A stretch of 64,000 nucleotides of DNA, from NCBI RefSeq assembly GCF_021216675.1, contig NZ_CP086120.1:2710501-2774500 (forward strand), read 5' to 3'. A program made the translations under genes and the position numbers. The notes under the pieces are model-generated. The model was given only the letters and a program-made list of their open reading frames with translations. It was not told the DNA's origin and did not search any database. Positions within the stretch are counted from its first letter, which is position 1, and each line of letters begins with the position of its first letter. Source of the DNA: Streptomyces gobiensis (GTDB lineage Bacteria > Actinomycetota > Actinomycetes > Streptomycetales > Streptomycetaceae). Shown one piece after another: positions 42,083-50,836 of this stretch.

Positions 42083-42996
42083 GCACCATCCGTATCGACC
42101 ATGTCTCCCGCTGGTTCGGGAATGTCGTCGCCGTCAACGACATCACGATGGACATCGGCCCCGGTGTCACCGGACTGCTCGGCCCCAATGGCGCGGGCAA
42201 GTCCACGCTGATCAATATGATGGGCGGCTTCCTCGCCCCCTCCGTTGGCACCGTCACCCTCGATGGCACCACGATCTGGCGCGATGAGCAGGTCTACAAG
42301 GAGATTGGCCTCGTCCCCGAGCGGGAGGCGATGTACGACTTCCTCACCGGTGAGGAGTTCGTCCTGGCCAACGCCGAGCTGCACGGTCTGCCCGACCCCG
42401 GTGCTTCAGCCAGGCGCGCCCTGGCGACGGTGGAGATGGAGTACGCGCAGGACCGCAGGATCTCCACCTACAGCAAGGGCATGCGGCAGCGCGTCAAGAT
42501 GGCCTCGGCCCTGGTCCACCACCCTTCCGTGCTGCTGCTGGACGAGCCGTTCAACGGCATGGACCCACGCCAGCGGATGCAGCTGATGGAGCTGCTGCGG
42601 CGGATGGGCGATGAGGGACGTACGGTCCTGTTCTCCTCGCACATTCTGGAGGAGGTCGAACAGCTCGCCTCCCACATCGAGGTGGTCGTCGCCGGACGGC
42701 ACGCCGCCAGCGGCGACTTCCGCAAGATCCGCCGACTGATGACGGACCGCCCGCACCGCTATCTCGTACGCTCCACCGACGACCGGGCCCTGGCGGCCGC
42801 GCTGATCGCCGATCCCTGCACGGCCGGTATCGAACTCGACTGGAGCGAGCGGGCACTGCGCGTCCAAGCCATCGACTTCAACCGTTTCACCCAGGAACTG
42901 CCGCGCATCGCCCGCGCCCATGACATCCGGCTCCTCACGGTCTCCCCCTCGGATGAGTCCCTGGAGTCCGTCTTCTCCTACCTCGTCACCGCCTAG
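42079..42996 (+). CDS. ABC transporter ATPase (second)
   Basis: A 305-residue ATPase: Walker A GPNGAGKST, signature YSKGMRQRVKMASAL, Walker B VLLLDEPFNGMDP and switch His in FSSHILEEVE. The C-terminal part again carries a regulatory extension. Two related ATPases each followed by their own permease form a 3.6-kb four-gene cassette, suggesting a heteromeric exporter or two coupled exporters. The substrate is unknown. Confidence 0.92.
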   Translation: MSTIRIDHVSRWFGNVVAVNDITMDIGPGVTGLLGPNGAGKSTLINMMGGFLAPSVGTVTLDGTTIWRDEQVYKEIGLVPEREAMYDFLTGEEFVLANAELHGLPDPGASARRALATVEMEYAQDRRISTYSKGMRQRVKMASALVHHPSVLLLDEPFNGMDPRQRMQLMELLRRMGDEGRTVLFSSHILEEVEQLASHIEVVVAGRHAASGDFRKIRRLMTDRPHRYLVRSTDDRALAAALIADPCTAGIELDWSERALRVQAIDFNRFTQELPRIARAHDIRLLTVSPSDESLESVFSYLVTA

Positions 42997-43013
42997 TAAG
43001 GGAGCCTTTCGCG

Positions 43014-43790
43014 ATGTCTTCGGCGTCTTCAGCGTCTTCAGCGTCTCCGGTGTCTTCGGCGTTCTCGGTGTATGACCCCACCGTCGCCCGGCTCACCTAC
43101 CGGGCCCTGCTCGGCCGCCGCCGGGCACTGATCCTCTGTGCGCTGCCCGCGCTGCTTCTCCTGATCGCCATTGCCGTACGCGGCTTCGGCGCCGCCGACG
43201 ACGCGGTGGCGGTCCGACTGCTCAGCGGCTTCGCGCTCGCCACGATGGTGCCGCTGATCGGCGTTGTCGCCGGGACCGGTGCGATCAGCCCGGAGATAGA
43301 TGATGGTTCGATCGTCTATCTGCTGGCCAAGCCGGTGCGGCGGGCCACGATCATCCTCACCAAGCTGACCGTCGCCATCGGCATCACCATGGCCTTCTCA
43401 GCGGTTCCGATGCTGATCGCCGGCTTGATTCTGGTCGGCAACAGCCAGCAGATCGCTATCGCCTTCACCATCGCCGCCGTTGTCGCCTCCATCGCCTACA
43501 GCGCCATCTTCCTGCTGCTGGGCACGGTCACCCGGCACGCGGTGATCTTCGGTCTGGTCTATGCCCTGGTCTGGGAGGCCCTGGTCGGCAATCTGGTGGC
43601 GGGCGCCCGAGCGCTCAGCGTGCAGCAGTGGTCGCTGGCGCTCGCCGACAAGGTGGTGGGCAGCGGAGTGAACATCGACCCCGAAGTCGGCCTGCCGGCT
43701 GCCGCGGTGCTGCTGGTGCTGGTGACCGTCGTGGGCACCTGGTACGCCGGGCGGAAGCTCGGGGTGCTGACCCTGGCCGGGGAGGAGTGA
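43014..43790 (+). CDS. ABC transporter permease (second)
   Basis: A 258-residue ABC-2 permease with about six TM segments and the family-typical IDDGSIVYLLAKPVRRATIIL stretch split across a cytoplasmic loop and TM. The N-terminus is a Ser/Ala repeat (SSASSASSASP) written by a 9-base DNA repeat. It lies 17 bases after the second ATPase and completes the cassette. Confidence 0.87.
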   Translation: MSSASSASSASPVSSAFSVYDPTVARLTYRALLGRRRALILCALPALLLLIAIAVRGFGAADDAVAVRLLSGFALATMVPLIGVVAGTGAISPEIDDGSIVYLLAKPVRRATIILTKLTVAIGITMAFSAVPMLIAGLILVGNSQQIAIAFTIAAVVASIAYSAIFLLLGTVTRHAVIFGLVYALVWEALVGNLVAGARALSVQQWSLALADKVVGSGVNIDPEVGLPAAAVLLVLVTVVGTWYAGRKLGVLTLAGEE

Positions 43791-43886
43791 CCAGAAACAG
43801 CCATCGGGCGTAAGCCCCGTTACACGCTGAATCCGTGCGCCGTTATACGCCGCGCAATGGCCGGACCAGCGAATGGGGCTTCCCCG

Positions 43887-44747
43887 ATGACGTTCACCTT
43901 TCAGGCCGCCTGTACCGGCCGTACTGGCCGTACTGCCCGTGTCGTGACCGGGGCCGCCCTCGCCGCCGCGCTCAGCATGGCTTCCGTCCAGGGGGCCGCC
44001 GCCGTGAGCGTGGCCCAGCCGGGCGGCCCCGTCGCGCACAGCCCCTATCAGCCAGCCGATGACGGCTGGGAGAAGGACGGCCTGCGGCTGAACTCCGCGG
44101 ACAACAGGGCCGTTGACGACTTCATCGACCAGGCCAAGCGGGCCGAGAAGGAGATCAGCCCGCAGATCAAAGCGGCCGCCGCGTGGAGCGGCGCCGAGCT
44201 GACCGGCTTCGACAAGCGCCTCAAGACGCCGGACTCGCTGAAGCGCAAGGTCGCCACCTGGCTGACGGCGGATCCCCACCAGAGCGTGCACGAGGCACTT
44301 GACGACATCAATGACTCGGTCCGCTATACCTTCCAGTGGCCGGACGAGCGGTACACCGAGGGCGTACGGACCGCGGCAGCCACCCTCTCCGGCTGGCGGC
44401 ATGAGAACATCCGGTGGCGTAACACCTGGAAGAACCGGACCAGTTACAAGGCCATCAACTCCGCTTGGCGCGATCCCAAGCTGGCGCACAAGTACGAGGT
44501 GCAGTTCCACACCCCGGCCAGCCACAAGGCCACCGTGGACACCCATCCGCTCTACGAGGAGCAGCGGCTGCCCAGCACCCCGCCGGAGCGAGTGGCGGAG
44601 CTGCGGGAAGAGCAGGGCCGTATCTTCGCCGCCGTCCCGGTACCCGAGGGCGCCGACGACCTCGGCCCGCCGGAGCCCCGCCGACCGGCCCGAGTGCCCA
44701 CACCCGCCGCCTGGGCCATCATGACGGGATGGACCTCTATGACGTGA
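43887..44747 (+). CDS. secreted ATP:nucleotide 3'-pyrophosphokinase-like enzyme
   Basis: About 286 residues. A signal peptide (VVTGAALAAALSMASVQGAAA) is followed by a RelA/SpoT-like synthetase domain. Motifs agree with the extracellular Streptomyces enzyme that moves pyrophosphate from ATP to the 3'-OH of nucleotides: KRLKTPDSLKRKVATWL, DSVRYTFQWPDERYTEGV, FHTPASHK and YEEQRLPSTPPERVAELRE. This gives (p)ppGpp- or pppApp-like products outside the cell. A start at ATG 43857 is possible; ATG 43887 opens the signal sequence. It overlaps the next gene by 19 bases. The physiological role of this secreted family is unsettled. Confidence 0.85.
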   Translation: MTFTFQAACTGRTGRTARVVTGAALAAALSMASVQGAAAVSVAQPGGPVAHSPYQPADDGWEKDGLRLNSADNRAVDDFIDQAKRAEKEISPQIKAAAAWSGAELTGFDKRLKTPDSLKRKVATWLTADPHQSVHEALDDINDSVRYTFQWPDERYTEGVRTAAATLSGWRHENIRWRNTWKNRTSYKAINSAWRDPKLAHKYEVQFHTPASHKATVDTHPLYEEQRLPSTPPERVAELREEQGRIFAAVPVPEGADDLGPPEPRRPARVPTPAAWAIMTGWTSMT

Positions 44748-46180
44748 TCGTGCTCGGCGCGGGACCGCCAGGGGAGAACCTGGCCGACCGGGCCCGCGCC
44801 GCCGGACTGTCCGTGGCCATCGTGGAGAGCGAGCTGGCCGGCGGCGAGTGTTCCTACTGGGCCTGTATGCCCAGTAAGGCGCTGCTGCGGCCGGTCACCG
44901 CGCTGACCGAGGCCCGCCAGGTCGCCGGTGCCCGGGAGGCGGTCACCGGGGAGGTCGACGCGGCGGCGGTGCTGGCCCGGCGCGATGAGTTCGCCGCGCA
45001 CTGGGACGACGAGGGGCAGCTGCGCTGGATCTCTTCCACCGGCGCCGACTTCGTACGCGGCCACGCCCGGATCGACGGTCCGTACCGGGTGATCGTCGAG
45101 ACCCCGGAGGGCGTCCAGCGGCTGCTGACCGCCCGGCACGCGGTGGCCGTATGCACCGGCAGCCGGGCGGCGCTGCCCGAGCTGCCGGGCCTGGACCGTA
45201 CCCAGCCCTGGACCAGTCGGCAGGGCACCGCCGCCCAGCGGGTCCCCGCCCGGCTGGCGGTGGTGGGCGGCGGCCCGGTCGGTGTGGAGCTGGCCACCGC
45301 CTGGCAGTCCCTCGGCTCGGCGGTGACCCTGCTGCTGCGCGGCGACCGGCTGCTGCCCCGGATGGAGCCCTTCGTCGGTGAGCTGGTCCGGGAAGGGCTG
45401 ACGGCAGCCGGGGTGGAGGTCAGGAGGGGAGTCTCCGTGGCCGAGGTGCGGCGTGCGACACCGGAGGGCCCGGTGACGCTGCGGCTGTCCGGCCGGACGG
45501 CGGGGACAGGGGCGCAGGGGGCGGAGCTGATCGCGGACGAGGTGCTCTTCGCGACCGGCCGGGCACCGCGCACCGACGACATCGGACTGGAGACCATCGG
45601 CCTGGAACCGGGCAGCTGGCTGACGGTCGACGACACCTGCCGGGTGACCGGCGTGAACGGCGGCTGGCTCTACGCGGTCGGCGACGTCAACCACCGTGCG
45701 CTGCTGACCCACCAGGGTAAGTACCAGGCCCGGATCGCGGGTGCGGCCATCGTCGCCCGTGCCCAGGGTGTGCCGCTGCTGGAGACCGACCGCTGGGGCG
45801 CCCATGTGGCGACGGCGGACATCGTGGCCGTGCCCCAGGTGGTCTTCGGCATTCCGGAGGCCGCCGCGGTCGGGCTGACCAATGAGGAGGCACAGCGCCA
45901 GGGCATCCGGTCCCGCCCGGTCGACGTCGAGCTGGGCCAGGTGGCGGGCGCCGGGCTGTACGGCGACGACTACCGGGGACAGGCCCGGATGGTTGTCGAC
46001 CTGGACCGGGAGGTGCTGGTCGGCGCCGCCTTCGTGGGGCCCGGGGTCAGCGAGCTGCTGCATTCGGCGACCGTGACGGTGGCCGGTGAGGTGCCGGTCG
46101 AACGGCTCTGGCACGCGGTTCCCGCCTTCCCGACGATCAGCGAGATCTGGCTGCGGCTGCTGGAGGCGTACCGGGGGTGA
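44729..46180 (+). CDS. pyridine nucleotide-disulfide oxidoreductase (Lpd/MerA-like)
   Basis: A 483-residue class I flavoprotein. FAD motif: DVIVLGAGPPGENLADRA; redox-active disulfide: GECSYWACMPSKALL (C-x4-C); NAD(P) motif: LAVVGGGPVGVELA; second FAD strand: GWLYAVGDVNHRALL. The C-terminal dimerisation domain lacks the His-x-x-x-x-Glu charge relay of true dihydrolipoamide dehydrogenases (here VPAFPTISEIWL has E but the preceding H is in WHAVPAF), so it is close to that group. No 2-oxoacid dehydrogenase genes are adjacent; the substrate is unknown. Confidence 0.9.
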   Translation: MDLYDVIVLGAGPPGENLADRARAAGLSVAIVESELAGGECSYWACMPSKALLRPVTALTEARQVAGAREAVTGEVDAAAVLARRDEFAAHWDDEGQLRWISSTGADFVRGHARIDGPYRVIVETPEGVQRLLTARHAVAVCTGSRAALPELPGLDRTQPWTSRQGTAAQRVPARLAVVGGGPVGVELATAWQSLGSAVTLLLRGDRLLPRMEPFVGELVREGLTAAGVEVRRGVSVAEVRRATPEGPVTLRLSGRTAGTGAQGAELIADEVLFATGRAPRTDDIGLETIGLEPGSWLTVDDTCRVTGVNGGWLYAVGDVNHRALLTHQGKYQARIAGAAIVARAQGVPLLETDRWGAHVATADIVAVPQVVFGIPEAAAVGLTNEEAQRQGIRSRPVDVELGQVAGAGLYGDDYRGQARMVVDLDREVLVGAAFVGPGVSELLHSATVTVAGEVPVERLWHAVPAFPTISEIWLRLLEAYRG

Positions 46181-46190
46181 AGACCTGGGG

Positions 46191-46895
46191 CTATCCGCTG
46201 GCGGCTGACGAGTGGCCGCGCAGCGCGGCGCCGTTGACCTGGATCACCTGCGCCGTGATGTGCCCGGCCGAGTGCGAACCCAGCCAGTGCAGGGTCTCCG
46301 CCACATCGCCCGGCCCACCACCATCCGCCTCGCCACCCGCCTCGCCGTCCGTCTCCCTGGGGCCCGGCGATACGAGGTTGACGGTGATGCCCCGGTGGCT
46401 CAATTGCCGTGCCAGGCCGAAGGCATACGGGTGCAGTGCGGCCTTGCTCGCCGCGTAGGCGCCTGATCCGGTTGAGCTGAGGAAGAGCACCCGGCCGCCC
46501 GGGGAGGCGAGCCGGTCGCGCAGTGCCTCGGTGAGGAGTACGGCCGTAAGGGTGTTGAGCTGGAAGTTCACCGTCCAGTCGTGTGCGGCCACCGAGACCG
46601 GATCCCGGTCGGGGCCCTGCTCGGCGAGGCCGCCGGGCTCCGGCTCGGTGGTGTGCACCAGGACGTCCACCGCGCCGAGCTCATCCGCGATAAACCGGGC
46701 GGCATCCCGGGTGCCCTCGACCGTCGCCAGATTGGCTGCGAGGGGCACCGCGCCAGGGACCTCGCCGGTCGTCCGCTCCAGCGGCTCGGTGCGCCGCCCG
46801 ATGAGCAGCACCTGGTCGCCGTCGGCCACGAAGCATCGGGCTGTGGCCAGGCCGATGTCTGTGCCGCCGCCGCTGATCACTACCGTGCGTGTCAT
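46191..46895 (-). CDS. short-chain dehydrogenase/reductase
   Basis: A 234-residue Rossmann-fold oxidoreductase. The cofactor motif is TVVISGGGTDIGLATARCF, the catalytic Ser lies in FLSSTGSG and Tyr-x3-Lys in GAYAASKAAL. NLVSPGP is the usual post-catalytic loop, followed by a short Gly/Asp-rich insertion (DGEAGGEADGGGPGD). It is convergent with the flavoprotein gene, with 10 bases between stops. Confidence 0.9.
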   Translation of the reverse strand: MTRTVVISGGGTDIGLATARCFVADGDQVLLIGRRTEPLERTTGEVPGAVPLAANLATVEGTRDAARFIADELGAVDVLVHTTEPEPGGLAEQGPDRDPVSVAAHDWTVNFQLNTLTAVLLTEALRDRLASPGGRVLFLSSTGSGAYAASKAALHPYAFGLARQLSHRGITVNLVSPGPRETDGEAGGEADGGGPGDVAETLHWLGSHSAGHITAQVIQVNGAALRGHSSAASG

Positions 46896-46919
46896 AGCGG
46901 GAGCGTAACCCTGGCCGGG

Positions 46920-47130
46920 GGCGATACCCCGGCACCCCGGCCCTCCCCGTTTCGGGGCAGGCCCCCGGCTGTGCCGATGCGCGGCTCCACCGCGCGGCGG
47001 GGTTCCGCCCCGGGGTGCCGGGTTTACCCCGGGGTGCCGGGTTTACCCCGGGTGCAGGCCGGTGGCCGGTGTTGTGCCCACCCTCCCCCAGACTTCGTCT
47101 GGGAGGTGCCCCCACGCCTTGCGGAACGAC
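46920..47130. repeat. GC-rich palindromic repeat (third array)
   Basis: Contains a CCGGCTGTGCCGATGCGCGGCTCCACCGCGCG-type block (variant of the 14242 block, here split), a tandem pair of CGGGGTGCCGGGTTTACCC at about 47010-47050, the hairpin CCCCAGACTTCGTCTGGG near 47090, and GACTGCCCACAACAC. It fills most of the gap between the SDR and M24 genes. No gene is seen. Confidence 0.75.
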
Positions 47131-47246
47131 TGCCCACAACACTTGGGTTACCTGGGGTATCCACAGGTTGTGCAGAGCTCTTGACGTAGCCACGTGGCGT
47201 TGTCACATTCGTCAGTGTCAAGTTACCCGCGACGGGACGGATGGCC

Positions 47247-48110
47247 ATGTCTTCAGCTGCCCAAGGTGCCCAAGCCGCCCAAGCCGCCTCAGCCGATCTC
47301 CAGGGCTTCCGGGAGGTGCAGCGGCTCAGCTATGAGTGCGCGGAGGCGGTCGCCGCCCAGCTGGCACCGGGCGTAACCGAGCGCGAGGCCGCGCGCATGC
47401 AGCGCGAGTATCTGCGCGAGCGCGGCGTACGGGACTGGTTTCACCTGCCGTTCGCCTGGTTCGGCGACCGCACCGCCTTCACCGGCTTCAAGATCCCGCT
47501 GCAGTTCTTCCCCACCAATCGGCGGCTGGAGCCGGGCATGCCGTTCATCCTCGATATGGCCCCGGTCTACCGGGGCTATACCGCGGACATCGGATACTCC
47601 GGCTGCCTCGGCCTCAACCCGGTGCACAACCGGCTGCTCGCCGACCTGGAGGCGCACCGTGAGCTGATCCTGCGCGAGGTGCGCGAGCGCCGCTCGCTGC
47701 GTGAGATCTACGAGGACGTCGAGCGGCTGATGACACGGCAGGGCTACGCCAACCGGCACCGCGCGTATCCCTTCGGCGTCATCGCGCACAAGGTGGACCG
47801 GGTCAAGCCCCGCCGCTGGTCACCCACGCTCTTCGGCTTTGGCACCCAGTCGCTGAAGGGCCTGGCCAGCGACGCCCTGCACGGTCACCGGGAAGGCTGG
47901 TCCCCGCTGTGGAGCCCGTACAAGTTCTCCGACCATCCACCGCAGCCCGGCCTGTGGGCGGTCGAGCCCCATCTCGGCTTCCGGGGCACCGGCGCCAAGT
48001 TCGAGGAGATCCTGGTCGTCACCGACTCCAAGGATCCCGGGGAAAGCGCCTTCTGGCTGGACGACGATCTGCCGCATGTGCGGCGCTGGCAGGAGGAGAA
48101 GGCCGCATGA
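47247..48110 (+). CDS. M24-family metallopeptidase-like protein
   Basis: A 287-residue pita-bread-fold protein related to methionine aminopeptidase and creatinase. DMAPVYRGYTADIGYSG supplies the two Asp ligands, and EPHLGFRGTGAKFEEILVV the Glu ligands. The expected His ligand (usually in G-x-G-x-H) is not in a standard context (GHREGW or an earlier His), so activity is uncertain. The N-terminus is an Ala/Gln repeat. The stop overlaps the next gene by ATGA. It opens a four-gene operon with a hydrolase-SDR fusion, a PF10118-type protein and a MerR regulator. Confidence 0.8.
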   Translation: MSSAAQGAQAAQAASADLQGFREVQRLSYECAEAVAAQLAPGVTEREAARMQREYLRERGVRDWFHLPFAWFGDRTAFTGFKIPLQFFPTNRRLEPGMPFILDMAPVYRGYTADIGYSGCLGLNPVHNRLLADLEAHRELILREVRERRSLREIYEDVERLMTRQGYANRHRAYPFGVIAHKVDRVKPRRWSPTLFGFGTQSLKGLASDALHGHREGWSPLWSPYKFSDHPPQPGLWAVEPHLGFRGTGAKFEEILVVTDSKDPGESAFWLDDDLPHVRRWQEEKAA

Positions 48111-49888
48111 GCACGGAACTCAAGGGTGCGCGGGAGCGCTGGGTTCGGACCCCGGAAGGTATTGAGCTGTGCGTCGCCGAGATGGGCGACACTACGCAGC
48201 CGACGGTGGTGCTGGTGCACGGCTACCCGGACTCCAAGGAGGTCTGGTCGCAGGTCGCTCAGCGCCTGGCGGACCGCTTCCATGTCGTGCTGTACGACGT
48301 ACGCGGCTGTGGCCGCTCCTCCGCGCCCAAGCCCCTGCGCGGCGGCTTCACGCTGGAGAAGCTGACCGATGACTTCCTGGCGGTCGCCGACGCCGTCTCC
48401 CCGGACCAGCCGGTACATCTGGTGGGGCACGACTGGGGCTCCGTGCAGGCCTGGGAGTTCGTCACGGTCAAGCGCACCGAGGGCCGTATCGCCTCCTTCA
48501 CCTCCATGTCCGGGCCGTCCCTCGACCACTTCGGGCACTGGCTCAGGAAGCGGATGGTGCGCCCCACCCCACGCCGGGTGGGCCAGCTGCTCGGCCAGGG
48601 CGCCAAGTCCTGGTACGTCTATCTGCTGCACACCCCGGTACTGCCCGAGCTGGCCTGGAAGGGCCCGCTCGGCAAGCACTGGCCGAAGCTCCTGCGGCGA
48701 GTGGAGAAGGTCCCCGCGGACAACAACTATCCCACCGCGTCACTGCCCACCGACGCCGCGCACGGCGCCTGGCTGTACCGGGACAATGTGCGTGCCCGGC
48801 TCTTCCGCCCCCGTGCCGACGCCTACGCCCACGCGCCGGTACAGCTGATCACCCCGACCGGGGATATGTTCCTCTCCCCGAAGCTCTACGACGAGCTGGA
48901 GCTGTGGACACCCCAGCTCACCCGCCGCACGCTGCCCGCCAAACACTGGGTGCCGCGTACCCGCCCGGACCAGCTGGCCTCCTGGATCCATGAGTTCATC
49001 ACGGCCACCGACTGGCGGGCAGGCACGGGCCCGGCCCGTGAGACGCTGGCCACCGGCGCTTACGCGGACCGGTTCGGCGGTCAGCTGGTGCTGGTCACCG
49101 GGGCCGCCAGCGGCATAGGGCGGGCGACCGCCTTCTCCTTCGCCGAAGCGGGGGCGCGCATCATCGCCGTCGACCGGGACGCCGAGGGCGCGGCCCGTAC
49201 GGCCGATATGGCGCGGCTGATCGGCGCCCCCGACGCGTGGGGCGAGGCCGTCGATGTCACCGATGAGCAGGCCATGGAGAAGCTGGCCGACAAGGTCGCC
49301 GCCGAGTACGGGGTGCTGGACGTGCTGGTAAACAATGCCGGAATCGGGCTCTCCGGGTCTTTCCTCGACACCACGGCGGAGGACTGGAGGAAAGTCCTCG
49401 ATGTCAATCTGTGGGGCGTCATCCACGGCTGCCGCCTCTTCGGCAAGCAGATGGCCGAGCGCGGCCAGGGCGGCCATATCGTCAACACCGCCTCGGCCGC
49501 CGCCTATCAGCCCTCCCGCGATCTGCCCGCCTACAGCACCTCCAAGGCCGCCGTGCTGATGCTCAGCGAGTGTCTGCGCGCCGAGCTGGCCGGACAGGGC
49601 ATCGGTGTCTCCGCGATCTGCCCCGGCTTCGTCAATACGAACATCACCGCCACCGCACGGTTCACGGGCGTCAACCAGCAGGAGGAGAAGCGCCGCCAGG
49701 CCAAGGCCTCCCGCCTCTACGGAATGCGGAACTACCCGCCGGAGAAGGTCGCCGACGCGGTACTGCGCGCCGTCGTCCGCAACCAGGCGGTCGTCCCGGT
49801 CACCCCGGAGGCTCGCGGGGCCCACCTGCTGTCACGCTTCTCACCGCGCGCGCTGCGGGCGATAGCCCGCGTCAAACCACCGGTATAG
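48107..49888 (+). CDS. alpha/beta-hydrolase-short-chain dehydrogenase fusion
   Basis: A 593-residue two-domain enzyme. Residues about 1-300 are an alpha/beta-hydrolase with VVLVHGYPDSKEVW (oxyanion region) and VGHDWGSVQAW, where the nucleophile position has Asp as in epoxide hydrolases or haloalkane dehalogenases. Residues about 320-590 are an SDR: LVTGAASGIGRATAF, VNNAGIGLSG, TASAAAYQPS and AYSTSKAAV (Tyr-x3-Lys). Such fusions are annotated in mycobacteria and Streptomyces as oxidoreductase EphD-like proteins. Sequential hydrolysis and oxidation of one lipid or steroid substrate is an attractive inference. Confidence 0.9.
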   Translation: MSTELKGARERWVRTPEGIELCVAEMGDTTQPTVVLVHGYPDSKEVWSQVAQRLADRFHVVLYDVRGCGRSSAPKPLRGGFTLEKLTDDFLAVADAVSPDQPVHLVGHDWGSVQAWEFVTVKRTEGRIASFTSMSGPSLDHFGHWLRKRMVRPTPRRVGQLLGQGAKSWYVYLLHTPVLPELAWKGPLGKHWPKLLRRVEKVPADNNYPTASLPTDAAHGAWLYRDNVRARLFRPRADAYAHAPVQLITPTGDMFLSPKLYDELELWTPQLTRRTLPAKHWVPRTRPDQLASWIHEFITATDWRAGTGPARETLATGAYADRFGGQLVLVTGAASGIGRATAFSFAEAGARIIAVDRDAEGAARTADMARLIGAPDAWGEAVDVTDEQAMEKLADKVAAEYGVLDVLVNNAGIGLSGSFLDTTAEDWRKVLDVNLWGVIHGCRLFGKQMAERGQGGHIVNTASAAAYQPSRDLPAYSTSKAAVLMLSECLRAELAGQGIGVSAICPGFVNTNITATARFTGVNQQEEKRRQAKASRLYGMRNYPPEKVADAVLRAVVRNQAVVPVTPEARGAHLLSRFSPRALRAIARVKPPV

Positions 49889-49929
49889 GGCGGGCCGCCC
49901 GCGTTGCGACGCAGGAGGAGAAACACTCC

Positions 49930-50832
49930 ATGAGGGACGACCACTACACCATCACGCCCCGCCGGGTCTCTTTCGACTGGCGGCGGACCCCACTGCACTG
50001 GATACCGGACGAGCCCACCGCCACCCATGTCGTCAACGTCCTCCATCTGCTTCTCCCCGCAGGGGAGCGGTGGTTCGTCAAGGTGTTCAAAGAGGCCCTG
50101 CCTCTCGTCCGTGACGAGGAGCTGATGAAGGACGTCAAGGGCTTCATGGGCCAGGAGGCCACCCACAGCGTCCAGCACTCCTATGTACTGGACCTCTTGG
50201 CGGCGCAGCGGCTGGACACCCGGCCGTATACCCAGCACATCGACTTCCTCTTCGAGAAGCTGCTGGGCGAGACCCCGCCCTTCAGCGTGCCTGTGCCGCC
50301 CAGGGAGTGGCTGCGCTTCCGGCTCTCACTGATCGCGGCCATCGAGCAGTTCACGGCCGTGCTGGGCAACTGGGTGCTGCACGCCGAGGGCCTGGACCGG
50401 GCGGACTCGGACGAGGTCATGCTCGATCTGCTGCGCTGGCATGGCGCCGAGGAGGTTGAGCACCGGCATGTCGCTTTCGATATGTACGAGCACTGCGGCG
50501 GCGATGGTCTGGCCCGCTATGCCCGCCGGATCGAGGGCATGGTGGTCACCGCCCCCATCCTCCTGTGGCTCTGGATCTGGGGAGCGTCCTACCTGATCCG
50601 CCACGATCCCCAACTGGCGGGCCGACTACGCTACTCACTGCGTGAGCACAACAAAGCAGTGGCCAAGGGCCTGCTGCCCACCTGGGGCGAGCTGTTCACG
50701 GCGATACCGCGCTACTTCCGCCGCTCCTACCACCCCTCGCAAGAAGGCTCGCTGCGCAAAGCCGTCGAGTATCTGGCGACCTCCCCAGCGGCCCGCGCCG
50801 CCGCGGGCGCCATCACCCGCAAGGCTGTGTGA
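49930..50832 (+). CDS. metal-dependent hydrolase family protein (PF10118)
   Basis: A 300-residue predicted di-metal helical protein. Glu/His residues typical of the family occur in GFMGQEATHSVQH, IAAIEQFTAVLGNW and WHGAEEVEHRHVAFDMYE, which resembles a ferritin-like E-x2-H arrangement. A hydrophobic segment (VVTAPILLWLWIWGASYLI) suggests membrane association. A GGAGGAG site lies about 10 bases before ATG 49930. It is part of the M24/fusion-hydrolase/MerR operon. The reaction is unknown. Confidence 0.85.
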   Translation: MRDDHYTITPRRVSFDWRRTPLHWIPDEPTATHVVNVLHLLLPAGERWFVKVFKEALPLVRDEELMKDVKGFMGQEATHSVQHSYVLDLLAAQRLDTRPYTQHIDFLFEKLLGETPPFSVPVPPREWLRFRLSLIAAIEQFTAVLGNWVLHAEGLDRADSDEVMLDLLRWHGAEEVEHRHVAFDMYEHCGGDGLARYARRIEGMVVTAPILLWLWIWGASYLIRHDPQLAGRLRYSLREHNKAVAKGLLPTWGELFTAIPRYFRRSYHPSQEGSLRKAVEYLATSPAARAAAGAITRKAV

Positions 50833-50836
50833 ACCC

